A DNA stretch of 64,000 nucleotides from CAIPVR01 sp049316905 (GCA_049316905.1 JBMOJH010000001.1:1-64000), one strand, 5' to 3'; positions 8,600 to 16,512 are shown, counted from the first letter of the stretch. Notes: a model not told the origin generated them from the sequence alone. Translations and numbers: made by a program.

Positions 8600-9424
8600 G
8601 TGCCTGCACGGCCATCCGACCCCACCCCGGCACCCGCCGACCTGCTGGTGGCCCGCTCGCTCGGCCCGGCCGCCGGTGGGCACACCCCGGTGGTGTTCCT
8701 GCACGGCTTCGCGCAGACCGGCGCCTGCGGCGGCCCGCTGGTGGACGCCCTGAGCGATGACCGCCCGGTGCTGCTCCCCGACCTGCCCGGCCACGGCGAC
8801 CCACCCCGGCACGCGGACGCGGACCTCGTCGCGGCCGCGGCGCTGGTGGACGCCACTGCCCGCGCCGCGTTCGGCGACCGGCCGGTGGACGTGGTCGGGT
8901 ACTCGATGGGCGGTCGCATCGGTCTGGTGTGGGCCACGGCCGCGCCCGGGCGCGTGCGGCGGGCGGTGCTGGTGGGGGCGACGGCCGGCCTCCGCAGCGC
9001 GGACGAGCGGGCCGAGCGGCGGACGGCCGACGAGGTGCTGGCACGGGGGCTGGAGAAGGAGGGCGTCGCGACGTTCCTCGAGCAGTGGCTCGCGCTGCCC
9101 CTGTTCGCCGGGCTGCCGGCGTGGGCCCGCTTCGAGGACGAGCGGCGTCGCAACACCGCTGCGGGCCTGGCCGCGTCGCTGCGCCACTGCGGCACCGGCA
9201 CGATGGAGCCCCTGTGGGACCGCCTCGGCGAGCTCCCACCCACCCTGTTCCTCGCCGGCGCGGAGGACCACCGCTTCGCCGCGCTCGCCGAGGGAATGGC
9301 CGAGGCGACCGGGGCACCATCGCGTGCCGGGACGGTGCCGGGTGCCGGCCACGCGGCGCACCTCGAACGGCCCGGCGAGGTCGCCGCCCTGGTGCGCGCC
9401 CACCTCGACGGCACCGACCCGTGA
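8600..9424 (+). CDS. menH: SHCHC synthase MenH (alpha/beta hydrolase fold)
   Basis: A 274-residue alpha/beta-fold protein expected to eliminate pyruvate from the MenD product to give SHCHC. Features are VVFLHGFAQTG near residue 31, LPDLPGHGDP near 60, the nucleophile elbow VVGYSMGGRIGLVWA near 99 and a C-terminal His in GAGHAAHLE. LPGHG and GYSMGGR are typical of MenH. Divergence from menD across a tiny promoter supports the call. The GTG at 8600 is used because a TANNNT hexamer sits six bases before it and the frame further upstream overlaps menD. A generic hydrolase is the alternative. Confidence 0.85.
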   Translation: MPARPSDPTPAPADLLVARSLGPAAGGHTPVVFLHGFAQTGACGGPLVDALSDDRPVLLPDLPGHGDPPRHADADLVAAAALVDATARAAFGDRPVDVVGYSMGGRIGLVWATAAPGRVRRAVLVGATAGLRSADERAERRTADEVLARGLEKEGVATFLEQWLALPLFAGLPAWARFEDERRRNTAAGLAASLRHCGTGTMEPLWDRLGELPPTLFLAGAEDHRFAALAEGMAEATGAPSRAGTVPGAGHAAHLERPGEVAALVRAHLDGTDP

Positions 9425-9430
9425 TGCGGC

Positions 9431-10339
9431 TCAGACCGTGACGAGCAGCCCCACGGCCATCAGCACGCCGTAGACGAGCTGGACCCGCCCGGTCTCCGCG
9501 AGCACCACGATCAGGCCACGCCCCCTCGCACCGCTCAGCACCCGCACGATCGGCGCCCGAGCGAGCACGAGCGCCACGAAGGCCAGCGCGGCGAGCGGCC
9601 GACCACCGGCGCCCGCCACCACCGGCAGCAGCACGAACGGCACCACCAGCAGCACCACGTAGAGGATCCGGGTGCGGCGGTCACCGAGGCGGACCGCGAG
9701 CGTGCGCTTGCCCGCGCGGGTGTCGCCCGGGATGTCACGCAGGTTGTTGACCACCAGCAGCGACGTCGCGAGGCAGCCCATCGCCACGCCCGCCACCACC
9801 GGCAGCCACGTGATCGTGAGGGCCTGCACGTAGTAGGAGCCCACGGTGGCCACGAGGCCGAAGAACACGAACACGAACACCTCGCCCAGGCCCGCGTAGC
9901 CGTAGGGGTTCGGCCCACCCGTGTAGAACCAGCCCGCCGCGATGGCCGCGATGCCCACGAGGACGAGCCACGGGTCCACCCAGATCACCAGCGGCAACCC
10001 GCAGAGCGCGGTGAGGCCGAACGCGATGAGCATCGCCCGCTTCACCTCGCCCGGCGTGGCCAGGCCGTTGCCCACGAGGCGGGGCGGCCCCACGCGGGCG
10101 CCCGGGTCGTCGGTGCCGCGGCGGCCGTCGGAGTAGTCGTTCGCGTAGTTGGTGGCGACCTGCACGAACAGCGCCGTGCCCAGCGCGCAGAGGAAGACCC
10201 AGGCGGTCAGGTCGCCGTTGGCGGCGGCCGCGGTGCCCACCAGCACGGGGGCCACCGCTGCCGGCAGCGTACGGGGCCGGGCGCCGAGCACCCACCGACG
10301 CCAGTCGGTGGGCAGCGGCAGTGGCTCGGGGGCGTTCAC
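9431..10339 (-). CDS. menA: 1,4-dihydroxy-2-naphthoate polyprenyltransferase MenA
   Basis: An integral-membrane UbiA-family prenyltransferase of 302 residues that attaches the isoprenoid tail to 1,4-dihydroxy-2-naphthoate. The N-terminal motif WRRWVLGARPRTLPAAVAPV is typical of MenA. The two Asp-rich metal/diphosphate motifs are TNYANDYSDGRRGTDD and NNLRDIPGDTRAGKRTLA. About eight hydrophobic segments cover most of the rest. The GTG start at 10339 overlaps the stop of the upstream PH-like gene by four bases (GTGA), so menA is the last gene of a three-gene operon with a PH-like and a pore-loop membrane protein. It converges on menH with a six-base gap. Confidence 0.93.
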   Translation of the reverse strand: MNAPEPLPLPTDWRRWVLGARPRTLPAAVAPVLVGTAAAANGDLTAWVFLCALGTALFVQVATNYANDYSDGRRGTDDPGARVGPPRLVGNGLATPGEVKRAMLIAFGLTALCGLPLVIWVDPWLVLVGIAAIAAGWFYTGGPNPYGYAGLGEVFVFVFFGLVATVGSYYVQALTITWLPVVAGVAMGCLATSLLVVNNLRDIPGDTRAGKRTLAVRLGDRRTRILYVVLLVVPFVLLPVVAGAGGRPLAALAFVALVLARAPIVRVLSGARGRGLIVVLAETGRVQLVYGVLMAVGLLVTV

Positions 10340-10800
10340 GGCGCCGGTTCTACCAGCCGCTCGCGGGCGGCGGGATGGGCCCGGAGCACGTCGAGCACGG
10401 CCTCGGCCTCCGCCCCCGGGAACCTCGTGGCGGCCCCCAGCCGGTGGCGTCGGCGGAGGTGGAGGACCCGGATCTCCACGAGCACCACGCCAGGGCGGCG
10501 CACCACGGCCAGCTCCTCCACCCGGTCCCAGTCCACCTCGAAGCTCACCGCGAGGTTCCGACACGCGAGCCCCCCGTCGTCGAGGACCGCCCGCTGGGTC
10601 AGGGCCCGCCAGGACAGCACCAGGGCGAGGCCCACGGTGAACACCGCGAGCAGCGCGGGTGGCACCGGGTCGTCGGGCCCGCTGCGCAGGCCGCTGTTCC
10701 ACAGGCGGAACGCCACGAGCGCGAGGGCCCCCACCGGTGCCGCCACCGCTGCGGCCCACGCCGGGGGGCCCGGCGCGAGCTCGACGCGCATGCCGCTCAC
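10336..10800 (-). CDS. Small membrane protein with PH-like domain
   Basis: A 154-residue protein with two hydrophobic segments near the N terminus (about residues 16-33 and 48-63) followed by a short beta-rich part resembling a bacterial PH-like domain (VLDDGGLACRNLAVSFEVDW, then VEELAVVRRPGVVLVEIRV). Small proteins of this design are common beside other genes in actinobacteria, and their role is mostly unknown. The GTG at 10800 overlaps the stop of the pore-loop gene (GTGA), and its stop overlaps the menA start, giving three tightly coupled genes. The ATG three codons later is an alternative start. Confidence 0.65.
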   Translation of the reverse strand: MSGMRVELAPGPPAWAAAVAAPVGALALVAFRLWNSGLRSGPDDPVPPALLAVFTVGLALVLSWRALTQRAVLDDGGLACRNLAVSFEVDWDRVEELAVVRRPGVVLVEIRVLHLRRRHRLGAATRFPGAEAEAVLDVLRAHPAARERLVEPAP

Positions 10801-11912
10801 CGGGGCACCGAGCGGTGGATGCGCCACAGCATCCGCAGCACGCGGCGCCGAGTGGGGGCCACCCGGTCCGAGGACCACGGCGCGGGCGGGGGCTCCACCA
10901 CCGAGCAGAGCCCGAGCAGCGGGCCGTCGTAGTTCACCCGCCAGCCCGCCCAGGCCCGCCACGCCGCGTCCCGGTCGGCCACGAGCGGCACCCCGGCCGC
11001 GTCGAGCTCCTCGAGGCACGCGTCGAACTCCTCGCGGGTCACCGAGATGGGGTCGCCGGGCGACGGGTCGGGGTCGTAGGGAACCAGGAACTGATCGGCC
11101 ACCTCGCGCAGGCACAGGAACCCGGCACGGATCGCGAGGGCGGTGGACGGAAGCCTCGGCACGTCGACCGCGCTGTGGAGCATCGCCGCGCTGTCGAGCA
11201 GGGCGCCCGCGGAGGTGAGCCACGACCGGCCCTCGCCCGAGCGGAAGTACACGAGCGACGGGTACGACGTGTGGGTCTCCTCGAGCTCGGAGAACCAGTC
11301 CTCCCACTCGGCCCACGTGTCGGCGAGATCACCGAGGCCCCTGATGCTCTGCTGGCGGATGAGGAACGTGGCCACCGACGGCGGCTCGCCCGCCCGGCTC
11401 GCCATCTGCGCCACGAGCACCTCCCGCCGCGAGAACGCCGAGTAGATGGTGGGGAGGAACGAGATCAGCAGGCCGACGAGGCCGAGGCCGATCAGCGCCT
11501 CCAGCACCTCCACCAGGCGGGCCGGGGACGGCTCGGCCGACACGAAGCCGAGCGTGGTCAGGCTCGAGCCGCTCACCTGCAGCGCGTCCAGCCAGGACAG
11601 GTCGCCGAGCGCCCAGTAGACGGGCGTGAACCCGAGGATCACGAGCAGCGCCCACGTCCCCGCGAGCAGCACCAGCGCCACGGGGGCGTACTGGCTGAGC
11701 AGCCGCTCGCGGCGGGCCGGGGAGGCCCACCGGAGCGGCAGGTCGAGCGAGCGCCGCACGGACAGGAACACCGCGGCGGTGAGCACGGGCCGCTGGCCCC
11801 GGGGCACGACCACGGTGCGCACGGCGGAGAACAGCACGGCGCCGACCAACCACAGGCCGGCCAACGACAGCAGCACCTCGGCCACCGACCCGATCACCGA
11901 CCCGTGCCGCAT
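10797..11912 (-). CDS. Pore-loop (potassium-channel-like) membrane protein with unknown cytoplasmic domain
   Basis: A 371-residue protein. TM segments are near residues 10-32, 76-95 and 132-155; between the last two is a pore-helix-like stretch VSGSSLTTLGFVSAEP (about 113-128). This arrangement resembles two-TM potassium channels, but the filter reads TTLGFV where a K+ channel has T-V-G-Y-G. The last 200 residues are soluble, rich in Trp and acidic residues, and do not look like a TrkA/RCK nucleotide-binding domain. It heads the operon with the PH-like gene and menA. The ATG at 11912 is chosen because TAGCGT lies eight bases upstream. Channel activity is inference. Confidence 0.6.
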   Translation of the reverse strand: MRHGSVIGSVAEVLLSLAGLWLVGAVLFSAVRTVVVPRGQRPVLTAAVFLSVRRSLDLPLRWASPARRERLLSQYAPVALVLLAGTWALLVILGFTPVYWALGDLSWLDALQVSGSSLTTLGFVSAEPSPARLVEVLEALIGLGLVGLLISFLPTIYSAFSRREVLVAQMASRAGEPPSVATFLIRQQSIRGLGDLADTWAEWEDWFSELEETHTSYPSLVYFRSGEGRSWLTSAGALLDSAAMLHSAVDVPRLPSTALAIRAGFLCLREVADQFLVPYDPDPSPGDPISVTREEFDACLEELDAAGVPLVADRDAAWRAWAGWRVNYDGPLLGLCSVVEPPPAPWSSDRVAPTRRRVLRMLWRIHRSVPR

Positions 11913-11920
11913 GCGGCCCG

Positions 11921-11930
11921 ACGCTACCGT
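11921..11930. promoter_or_regulatory. Overlapping bidirectional -10 elements (pore-loop gene / menE leader)
   Basis: The minus strand reads TAGCGT (11921-11926), eight bases before the ATG of the pore-loop gene. The plus strand reads TACCGT (11925-11930), seven bases before a GTG at 11938 that opens an 18-codon leader ORF ahead of menE. The two hexamers share a TA step. Confidence 0.45.
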
Positions 11931-11937
11931 CGGTGCG

Positions 11938-11994
11938 GTGAGCACACCGACGACGGCGGACAGGTCCCCGGGATCGGCGCGGTCCGGTGCCTGA
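11938..11994 (+). CDS. Possible leaderless leader peptide of menE (18 codons)
   Basis: A GTG at 11938 lies seven bases after TACCGT and opens an 18-codon frame (VSTPTTADRSPGSARSGA) ending in TGA at 11992-11994. Its end overlaps the menE GTG (11987) by eight bases, so ribosomes ending here could restart on menE, which has no Shine-Dalgarno site of its own. Ser/Thr/Pro-rich; no run of one regulatory amino acid. Translation is not shown. Confidence 0.3.
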   Translation: MSTPTTADRSPGSARSGA

Positions 11995-13126
11995 CCTGGT
12001 GGCGGTCGCGCTGCCCGGCGGACCGACCTTCGTGGAGGAGCTCGAGCGGGCGTGGGACGCGGGCGACGCCGTCCTCCCGCTCGACCCCGCGCTCCCGGCG
12101 CCGCAGCTCGACCTGTTGCTCGAGCGCATGGCACCCGCCCGCGTCGTGACCGCCGAGGGGGTCACGGACCGCCCGGGCGGGATCCCGGTGGAGCCGGGTG
12201 ACGCACTCGTTGTCACCACCTCCGGCACGACCGGCGAGCCGAAGGGCGCGGTGCTCACCCACGCCGCCGTCGAGTACGCGGCCTTCGCCTCCGCCACCGC
12301 GCTCGGTGTGGCCACCGACGTGTGCTGGCTGGCGTGCCTGCCCCTGTCGCACGTGGGCGGGCTGTCGGTGGTGACCCGGGCGCTGCACACCGGGGTCGGC
12401 CTCGAGGTGGTCCCCCGGGCGGAACCCACCGTGATCGACCGGGCCGCCCGCGACGGGGCGACCCACGTGTCGCTCGTGCCCACCGTGCTGCGACGCATCG
12501 ACCCGGCACCGTGGCGCACGATCCTGCTGGGCGGGTCCGCGGTGCCCGAGGACCGACCACCCAACACCGTGGCCACCTACGGCATGACCGAGTCGTTCGG
12601 CGGCGTGGTCTACGACGGCCTGGCCCTCAACGGCGTCTCGCTGCGCATCGCCGGGCCCGCGGGCGCGCCGGCCGACGAGCCCGGCCCGATCGAGCTGCGG
12701 TCCCCCACCCTGCTCCGCGCCTACCGCGACGGCACCGATCCGCTCGCCGCGCACGGCGGGTGGTTCCGCACGGGCGACCTGGGCACCCTCGATCCCTCCA
12801 CCGGACGGCTCCGGGTCGCCGGACGGGCTGACGACCTGATCATCACCGGCGGGGAGAAGGTGTGGCCGTCGGTGGTGGAGGACGCCCTGGCCGGCCACCC
12901 ACGCGTCCTGGCGGTGGCCGTCGCGGGCCGCCCCGACCCCGAGTGGGGCGACCGGGTGGTGGCGTGGGTCGTGGCGGCCGATCCGTCCACCCCGCCGACG
13001 CTCGAGGACGTGCGGGCGTGGGTGAAGGAACGCCTGCCGGCCGCGGCCGCGCCCCGCGAGCTGGTGCTGGTGGATTCGCTCCCCCGCACCTCGCTCGGCA
13101 AAATCGTCCGCGGACGCTTGGAGTGA
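11987..13126 (+). CDS. menE: o-Succinylbenzoate-CoA ligase MenE
   Basis: A 379-residue ANL-superfamily ligase expected to make o-succinylbenzoyl-CoA for menaquinone ring closure. Motifs are VVTTSGTTGEPKGAVLTHA near residue 70, YGMTESFGGVVYDG near 198, WFRTGDLGTLD near 258 and the catalytic Lys in TSLGKIVRGRLE at the very end. The short N-terminal domain is normal for actinobacterial MenE. Placement beside other men genes separates it from general acyl-CoA ligases. The GTG at 11987 lacks a clear Shine-Dalgarno site and may depend on the overlapping leader ORF. The stop overlaps the VOC gene start (GTGA). Confidence 0.85.
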   Translation: MPDLVAVALPGGPTFVEELERAWDAGDAVLPLDPALPAPQLDLLLERMAPARVVTAEGVTDRPGGIPVEPGDALVVTTSGTTGEPKGAVLTHAAVEYAAFASATALGVATDVCWLACLPLSHVGGLSVVTRALHTGVGLEVVPRAEPTVIDRAARDGATHVSLVPTVLRRIDPAPWRTILLGGSAVPEDRPPNTVATYGMTESFGGVVYDGLALNGVSLRIAGPAGAPADEPGPIELRSPTLLRAYRDGTDPLAAHGGWFRTGDLGTLDPSTGRLRVAGRADDLIITGGEKVWPSVVEDALAGHPRVLAVAVAGRPDPEWGDRVVAWVVAADPSTPPTLEDVRAWVKERLPAAAAPRELVLVDSLPRTSLGKIVRGRLE

Positions 13127-13971
13127 CGGTGGACGGGATCCAGGAGAGCGCAGCCGAGACGTTCGGGGGGATCACCTTCGACCACGTCGCCCTGGCCGTG
13201 CACCACCTCACCGACCCGTGGCCGCTGTTCGCCGACGCCCTCGGCGGCCGCTACCTCGACCGTGGCATCGCAGCGGGGTTCGGCTGGACCCAGCTGCGGT
13301 TCGCGCAGGGGTTCGTGCTGGAGGGCCTGCACCCGGAGCGCACCGACGAGGACGACTTCCTGGTGCGCTTCCTGGAGCGCTCCGGGCCCGGGCCGCACCA
13401 CCTCACCTTCAAGGTCGGGGACCTCGACGCCGCGCTCGCCGGGCTCGCCGCTGCGGGCATCGAGCCGGTCGGCGTCAACCGGGCCGACCCCGCCTGGCAG
13501 GAGGCGTTCGTGCACCCCCGTGACGCCCACGGGATCGTCGTGCAGCTCGCCCAGCCGGGCACCGAGCCGCCGGCACCGATCGAGCCCGAGGGGTTCCCCG
13601 ACCTGCCCTTCGACCACCCCGTGGCCTCGCTCGGACGGGTGGTGCACGCCGTGGCCGACCTGCCCGGCGCAGTGGCGCTGTTCCGCGACGTGCTCGGCGG
13701 CCGGGTCGTGGCGAGCGGTGCCGCGGTCGACGGCAACCACTGGGTGGAGCTCGGCTGGAGCGGCCCGGGCCGGCTCCGACTGCTCGAGGGCGCCCATGCG
13801 GCGATCGCGGCGTGGCTCGACGGCCGGCCGGGCCGGCTGCGGCATCTCTACTTCAACTTCGACGAACCCGCGCAGGTGCCGGGCGCGGTGCGCGAGGCGC
13901 AGGGTCGGTGGGTGGTGGAGGACGACGACGTGCTCGGCGTCCGGCTGGTCATCGCGTCCAACGCCCGCTGA
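13123..13971 (+). CDS. VOC-superfamily protein (glyoxalase/methylmalonyl-CoA epimerase-like), two modules
   Basis: A 282-residue protein with two vicinal-oxygen-chelate modules. The first begins FDHVALAVHHLTDPW and has PHHLTFKVGDLDAALAGL and DAHGIVVQLAQ. The second begins LGRVVHAVADLPGAVALFRDVLGG and ends RHLYFNFDEP. Candidate metal ligands in the first module are His of FDHVA, His of PHHLT and a Gln/Glu near VVQL, as in methylmalonyl-CoA epimerase. The second module is shorter and may be non-catalytic. It is translationally coupled to menE (GTGA overlap at 13123), though no menaquinone role is known for this family. A second in-frame GTG at 13129 is possible. Confidence 0.75.
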   Translation: MTVDGIQESAAETFGGITFDHVALAVHHLTDPWPLFADALGGRYLDRGIAAGFGWTQLRFAQGFVLEGLHPERTDEDDFLVRFLERSGPGPHHLTFKVGDLDAALAGLAAAGIEPVGVNRADPAWQEAFVHPRDAHGIVVQLAQPGTEPPAPIEPEGFPDLPFDHPVASLGRVVHAVADLPGAVALFRDVLGGRVVASGAAVDGNHWVELGWSGPGRLRLLEGAHAAIAAWLDGRPGRLRHLYFNFDEPAQVPGAVREAQGRWVVEDDDVLGVRLVIASNAR

Positions 13972-13996
13972 GGTCTCCCCGCCGGGAGGGTTCCGG

Positions 13997-14746
13997 TCAG
14001 AGGAGCATGCCGCCGTCGACCACCAGCTGCGTGCCGGTGATCCACGACGACGCGTCCGAGGCGAGGAACACCGCGGCGTCCGCGATGTCGGACGGCTCGC
14101 CGAGGCGCCCCAGGGGCACGAGCCGCGCCACGGCGTCCTCGTTCCGCTCCCACAGCGCCCGGGCCATGTCGGTCTTCACGAGCCCCGGGCAGATGGCGTT
14201 CACCCGGACGCCCGGGGCGAGCTCCTTGGCCAGCGAGCGCGTGAGGTGCAGGAGCGCCGCCTTCGTCACGTTGTAGTGGCCGATCGAGGTCTCCACCGAC
14301 AGCCCGCCGATCGACGAGATGTTGATCACGTTGCCGCCGTGCTCCCCCATCCACTGGCGCCAGGCCTCCTGCGCCCACACGAACGCGCCGCGGAGGTTCA
14401 CGTCGTAGGTCTTGTCGAGGCGGGGCAGGTCGATGTCGATCATGCGACCCATGTACGGGTTGGTCGCCGCGTTGTTGACCAGGACGTCGAGGCGACCGAA
14501 GCGCCCGATCGTGGCCGCCACGCACGCGGCCGCCGCCTCCGGGTCACCCGCGTTGGCCGCGAACACGTCGAGCTCGGCGTCGCCGGTGGGTTCCATCCCG
14601 GCCCGGGCCTCGAGGAGGGCGTCCTCCTTGCGCGACGACAGCATCACCGAGGCCCCGGCCGCCGCGTAGGCCGCGGCGATCGCCCGTCCGATCCCGCGCG
14701 ACGCCCCCGTCACCAGTGCCACCTTGCCGTCGAGTCGCAGTTCCAT
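13997..14746 (-). CDS. Short-chain dehydrogenase/reductase (SDR)
   Basis: A 249-residue classical SDR. The N-terminal NAD(P)-binding motif is TGASRGIGRAIA, the structural motif VNNAATNPYMG near residue 92, the catalytic Ser in INISSIGGLSV near 143, and the catalytic YNVTK near 158. NAICPGLVKT and the C-terminal ITGTQLVVDGG are also typical. The enzyme is probably a cytoplasmic oxidoreductase for an alcohol or ketone; the substrate cannot be told. The ATG at 14746 has TACGGT eight bases upstream and no Shine-Dalgarno site. It converges on the VOC gene and diverges from the GlxA-type regulator. Confidence 0.88.
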   Translation of the reverse strand: MELRLDGKVALVTGASRGIGRAIAAAYAAAGASVMLSSRKEDALLEARAGMEPTGDAELDVFAANAGDPEAAAACVAATIGRFGRLDVLVNNAATNPYMGRMIDIDLPRLDKTYDVNLRGAFVWAQEAWRQWMGEHGGNVINISSIGGLSVETSIGHYNVTKAALLHLTRSLAKELAPGVRVNAICPGLVKTDMARALWERNEDAVARLVPLGRLGEPSDIADAAVFLASDASSWITGTQLVVDGGMLL

Positions 14747-14754
14747 GGGGCCGC

Positions 14755-14760
14755 ACCGTA
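14755..14760 (-). promoter_or_regulatory. -10 element (TACGGT) for leaderless SDR transcript
   Basis: TACGGT on the minus strand lies eight bases upstream of the ATG at 14746, with no ribosome-binding site between. Confidence 0.45.
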
Positions 14761-14811
14761 GCCACCGGCCGCCGGCGGCGAGGCGTGGCGGGATTCGTCA
14801 GGATCTTGTCC

Positions 14812-14840
14812 TTGCTGCCACCCTCGGGGCCCTGCAGGAT
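14812..14840 (+). promoter_or_regulatory. Candidate promoter of the GlxA-type regulator
   Basis: TTGCTG (14812-14817), a 17-base spacer and CAGGAT (14835-14840) lie six bases before the ATG at 14847. The spacing again predicts a leaderless mRNA, although the first base of the -10 hexamer is C. Confidence 0.45.
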
Positions 14841-14846
14841 GGTCCC

Positions 14847-15830
14847 ATGGCCGAGGACGAACGACGCGTGGTGCTGTTGTGCGTCGACCGGCTCCACCTG
14901 CTCGACCTCGGCGGACCCGCCGAGGTGTTCCGGGCCGCCAACCTGCTCGGCGCCCGCCCGCCCTACCGGAACCTGGTCGTGACGCCCGACGGCGGGCCGG
15001 TGCGGGCCGACAGCGGCGTGCAGGTCGGCGCGGACGCCTCCCTCACCGAGGTGCTGGCCGGCACCGATCCGATCGACCTGTTCCTCGTCATCGGCGGCAT
15101 CGGGATCGAGGCCGCCCTCGGCGACGACCGACTCCGCTCCGCCGTGCGGGAACTGGCCGGCCGGGCCCGGCGGATCGGGTCGGTGTGCACCGGCGCCCTG
15201 CTCCTGGCCGACGCCGGGCTGCTCGACGGCCGCCGTGCCACCACCCACTGGGCCGACACCGACCGGCTGGCCGAGCGCCACCCCGAGGTGACCGTGGAGG
15301 CCGACCACATCTACGTGCGCGACGGCGAGGTGTGGACCTCGGCCGGCGTCACCACCGGCATCGACCTGGCCCTGGCGCTCGTGGAGGAGGACCACGGCAG
15401 CGACCTGGCCCACGCCGTGGCCGGCTGGCTCGTCGTCTTCACCCGGCGACCGGGCGGCCAGTCGCAGTTCAGCGCGCAGCTGTCCGCCCGGCCCGCCCGG
15501 CGCGGCGAGCTGCGCGACCTGCAGCGCTGGCTGCCCGACCACCTCGCGGAGGACCTCGGCGTCCCGGCGCTGGCGGCCCGGGCCGGGATGAGTGAGCGGA
15601 CCTTCGCCCGCGCCTTCCGGGCCGAGACCGGCACCACACCAGCGGTCTACGTGGAGTCGATGCGCCTCGAGGCGGCGCGACGGCTGCTCGAGACCACCGA
15701 CCTGACCGTCGCCGCCGTGGCCCGCGAGACCGGCTTCCGCAGCCCGGAGCGGCTCCACCGGGCCGTCCGGCGCCACCTCGGCACCACGCCCGACCGCTAC
15801 CGCCAGCACTTCGCCCACGCCCCGGCCTGA
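14847..15830 (+). CDS. GlxA-family transcriptional regulator (DJ-1/PfpI domain + AraC DNA-binding domain)
   Basis: A 327-residue regulator. Residues 1-190 form a DJ-1/PfpI class I glutamine amidotransferase-like domain with a nucleophile-elbow Cys in GSVCTGALLLADAG near residue 113 and RATTHWADT. Residues 225-327 hold two helix-turn-helix motifs of the AraC type (LAARAGMSERTFARAFRAET and VAAVARETGFRSPERLHRAV). The domain probably senses a small molecule. The next gene, 28 bases downstream on the same strand, is a separate DJ-1/PfpI enzyme, so it is the likely target. The ATG at 14847 removes an upstream non-coding extension overlapping the SDR promoter. Confidence 0.88.
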   Translation: MAEDERRVVLLCVDRLHLLDLGGPAEVFRAANLLGARPPYRNLVVTPDGGPVRADSGVQVGADASLTEVLAGTDPIDLFLVIGGIGIEAALGDDRLRSAVRELAGRARRIGSVCTGALLLADAGLLDGRRATTHWADTDRLAERHPEVTVEADHIYVRDGEVWTSAGVTTGIDLALALVEEDHGSDLAHAVAGWLVVFTRRPGGQSQFSAQLSARPARRGELRDLQRWLPDHLAEDLGVPALAARAGMSERTFARAFRAETGTTPAVYVESMRLEAARRLLETTDLTVAAVARETGFRSPERLHRAVRRHLGTTPDRYRQHFAHAPA

Positions 15831-15858
15831 GCCGGGACCGAACCAGGAGAACCACCCC

Positions 15859-16512
15859 GTGCAGATCGCCATCGCCGTCTACCCCGACCTCACCGTGCTC
15901 GACGTGATCGGCCCCTACCAGGTGCTCAGCCGCCTGCCCGGGGCCGAGGTGGTGCTCTGCGCCGAACGGCCGGGGCGCGTCACCGACGACAACGGCCTGC
16001 TCCACCTCGACGTCGAGGCGTCCTTCGACGACGTGGCGGAGCCCGAGGTGCTCCTGGTCGGCGGCGGCCTCGGCACCCGCCGGCTCATGCACCCTGGTAG
16101 CCCGATCGTGGAGTGGATCCGCACCGCCCACCCCGGCACCACCTGGACCACCTCGGTGTGCACGGGCTCCCTGCTCCTCGGTGCGGCCGGGGTCCTCGAG
16201 GGCCTCGACGCCACGACCCACTGGAACGCGGTGGAGCACCTCGAGTCCTTCGGCGCCACCTACGTGCACGAGCGCGTGGTCGAGCGTGGCAAGGTCATCA
16301 CGGGTGCCGGCGTGTCGGCCGGGATCGACATGGCGCTCACCCTGGTCGACCGTCTGCAGGGCCCGATGGTGGCCCAGGCGATCCAGCTCGCCATCGAGTA
16401 CGACCCCCAGCCGCCGTTCGACGCCGGGTCGCCCTCGACCGCCCCGGCCGAGGTCACCGAGCTGGTGCGCTCGCTGATGGACGCGGCCGAGGCCGAGGTG
16501 ATCGGCGGCTGA
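15859..16512 (+). CDS. DJ-1/PfpI family enzyme, isonitrile hydratase-like
   Basis: A 217-residue DJ-1/PfpI protein. The nucleophile is the Cys in TTSVCTGSLLLGAAGVLEGL near residue 101, followed by DATTHWNAVEHL; this pair of motifs is shared with Pseudomonas isonitrile hydratase (InhA), which hydrates isocyanides to N-formamides. The N-terminal IAVYPDLTVLDVIGPYQVLS is also like InhA. The GTG start has a good AGGAGA ribosome-binding site ten bases upstream. It follows a GlxA-type regulator and is probably co-transcribed with it. Another DJ-1 activity, such as glyoxalase or deglycase-like, is possible. Confidence 0.7.
   Translation: MQIAIAVYPDLTVLDVIGPYQVLSRLPGAEVVLCAERPGRVTDDNGLLHLDVEASFDDVAEPEVLLVGGGLGTRRLMHPGSPIVEWIRTAHPGTTWTTSVCTGSLLLGAAGVLEGLDATTHWNAVEHLESFGATYVHERVVERGKVITGAGVSAGIDMALTLVDRLQGPMVAQAIQLAIEYDPQPPFDAGSPSTAPAEVTELVRSLMDAAEAEVIGG

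Noticed and set aside
6783..9320. An extended MenD start up to 9320
   Set aside because: The extra 249 residues are Arg/Pro/Gly-rich antisense of menH. MenD homology begins just after the ATG at 8573.
10797..11912. Annotation as a potassium channel
   Set aside because: The filter sequence TTLGFV differs from TVGYG and there is no regulatory RCK domain, so ion selectivity cannot be claimed. Kept as pore-loop protein only.
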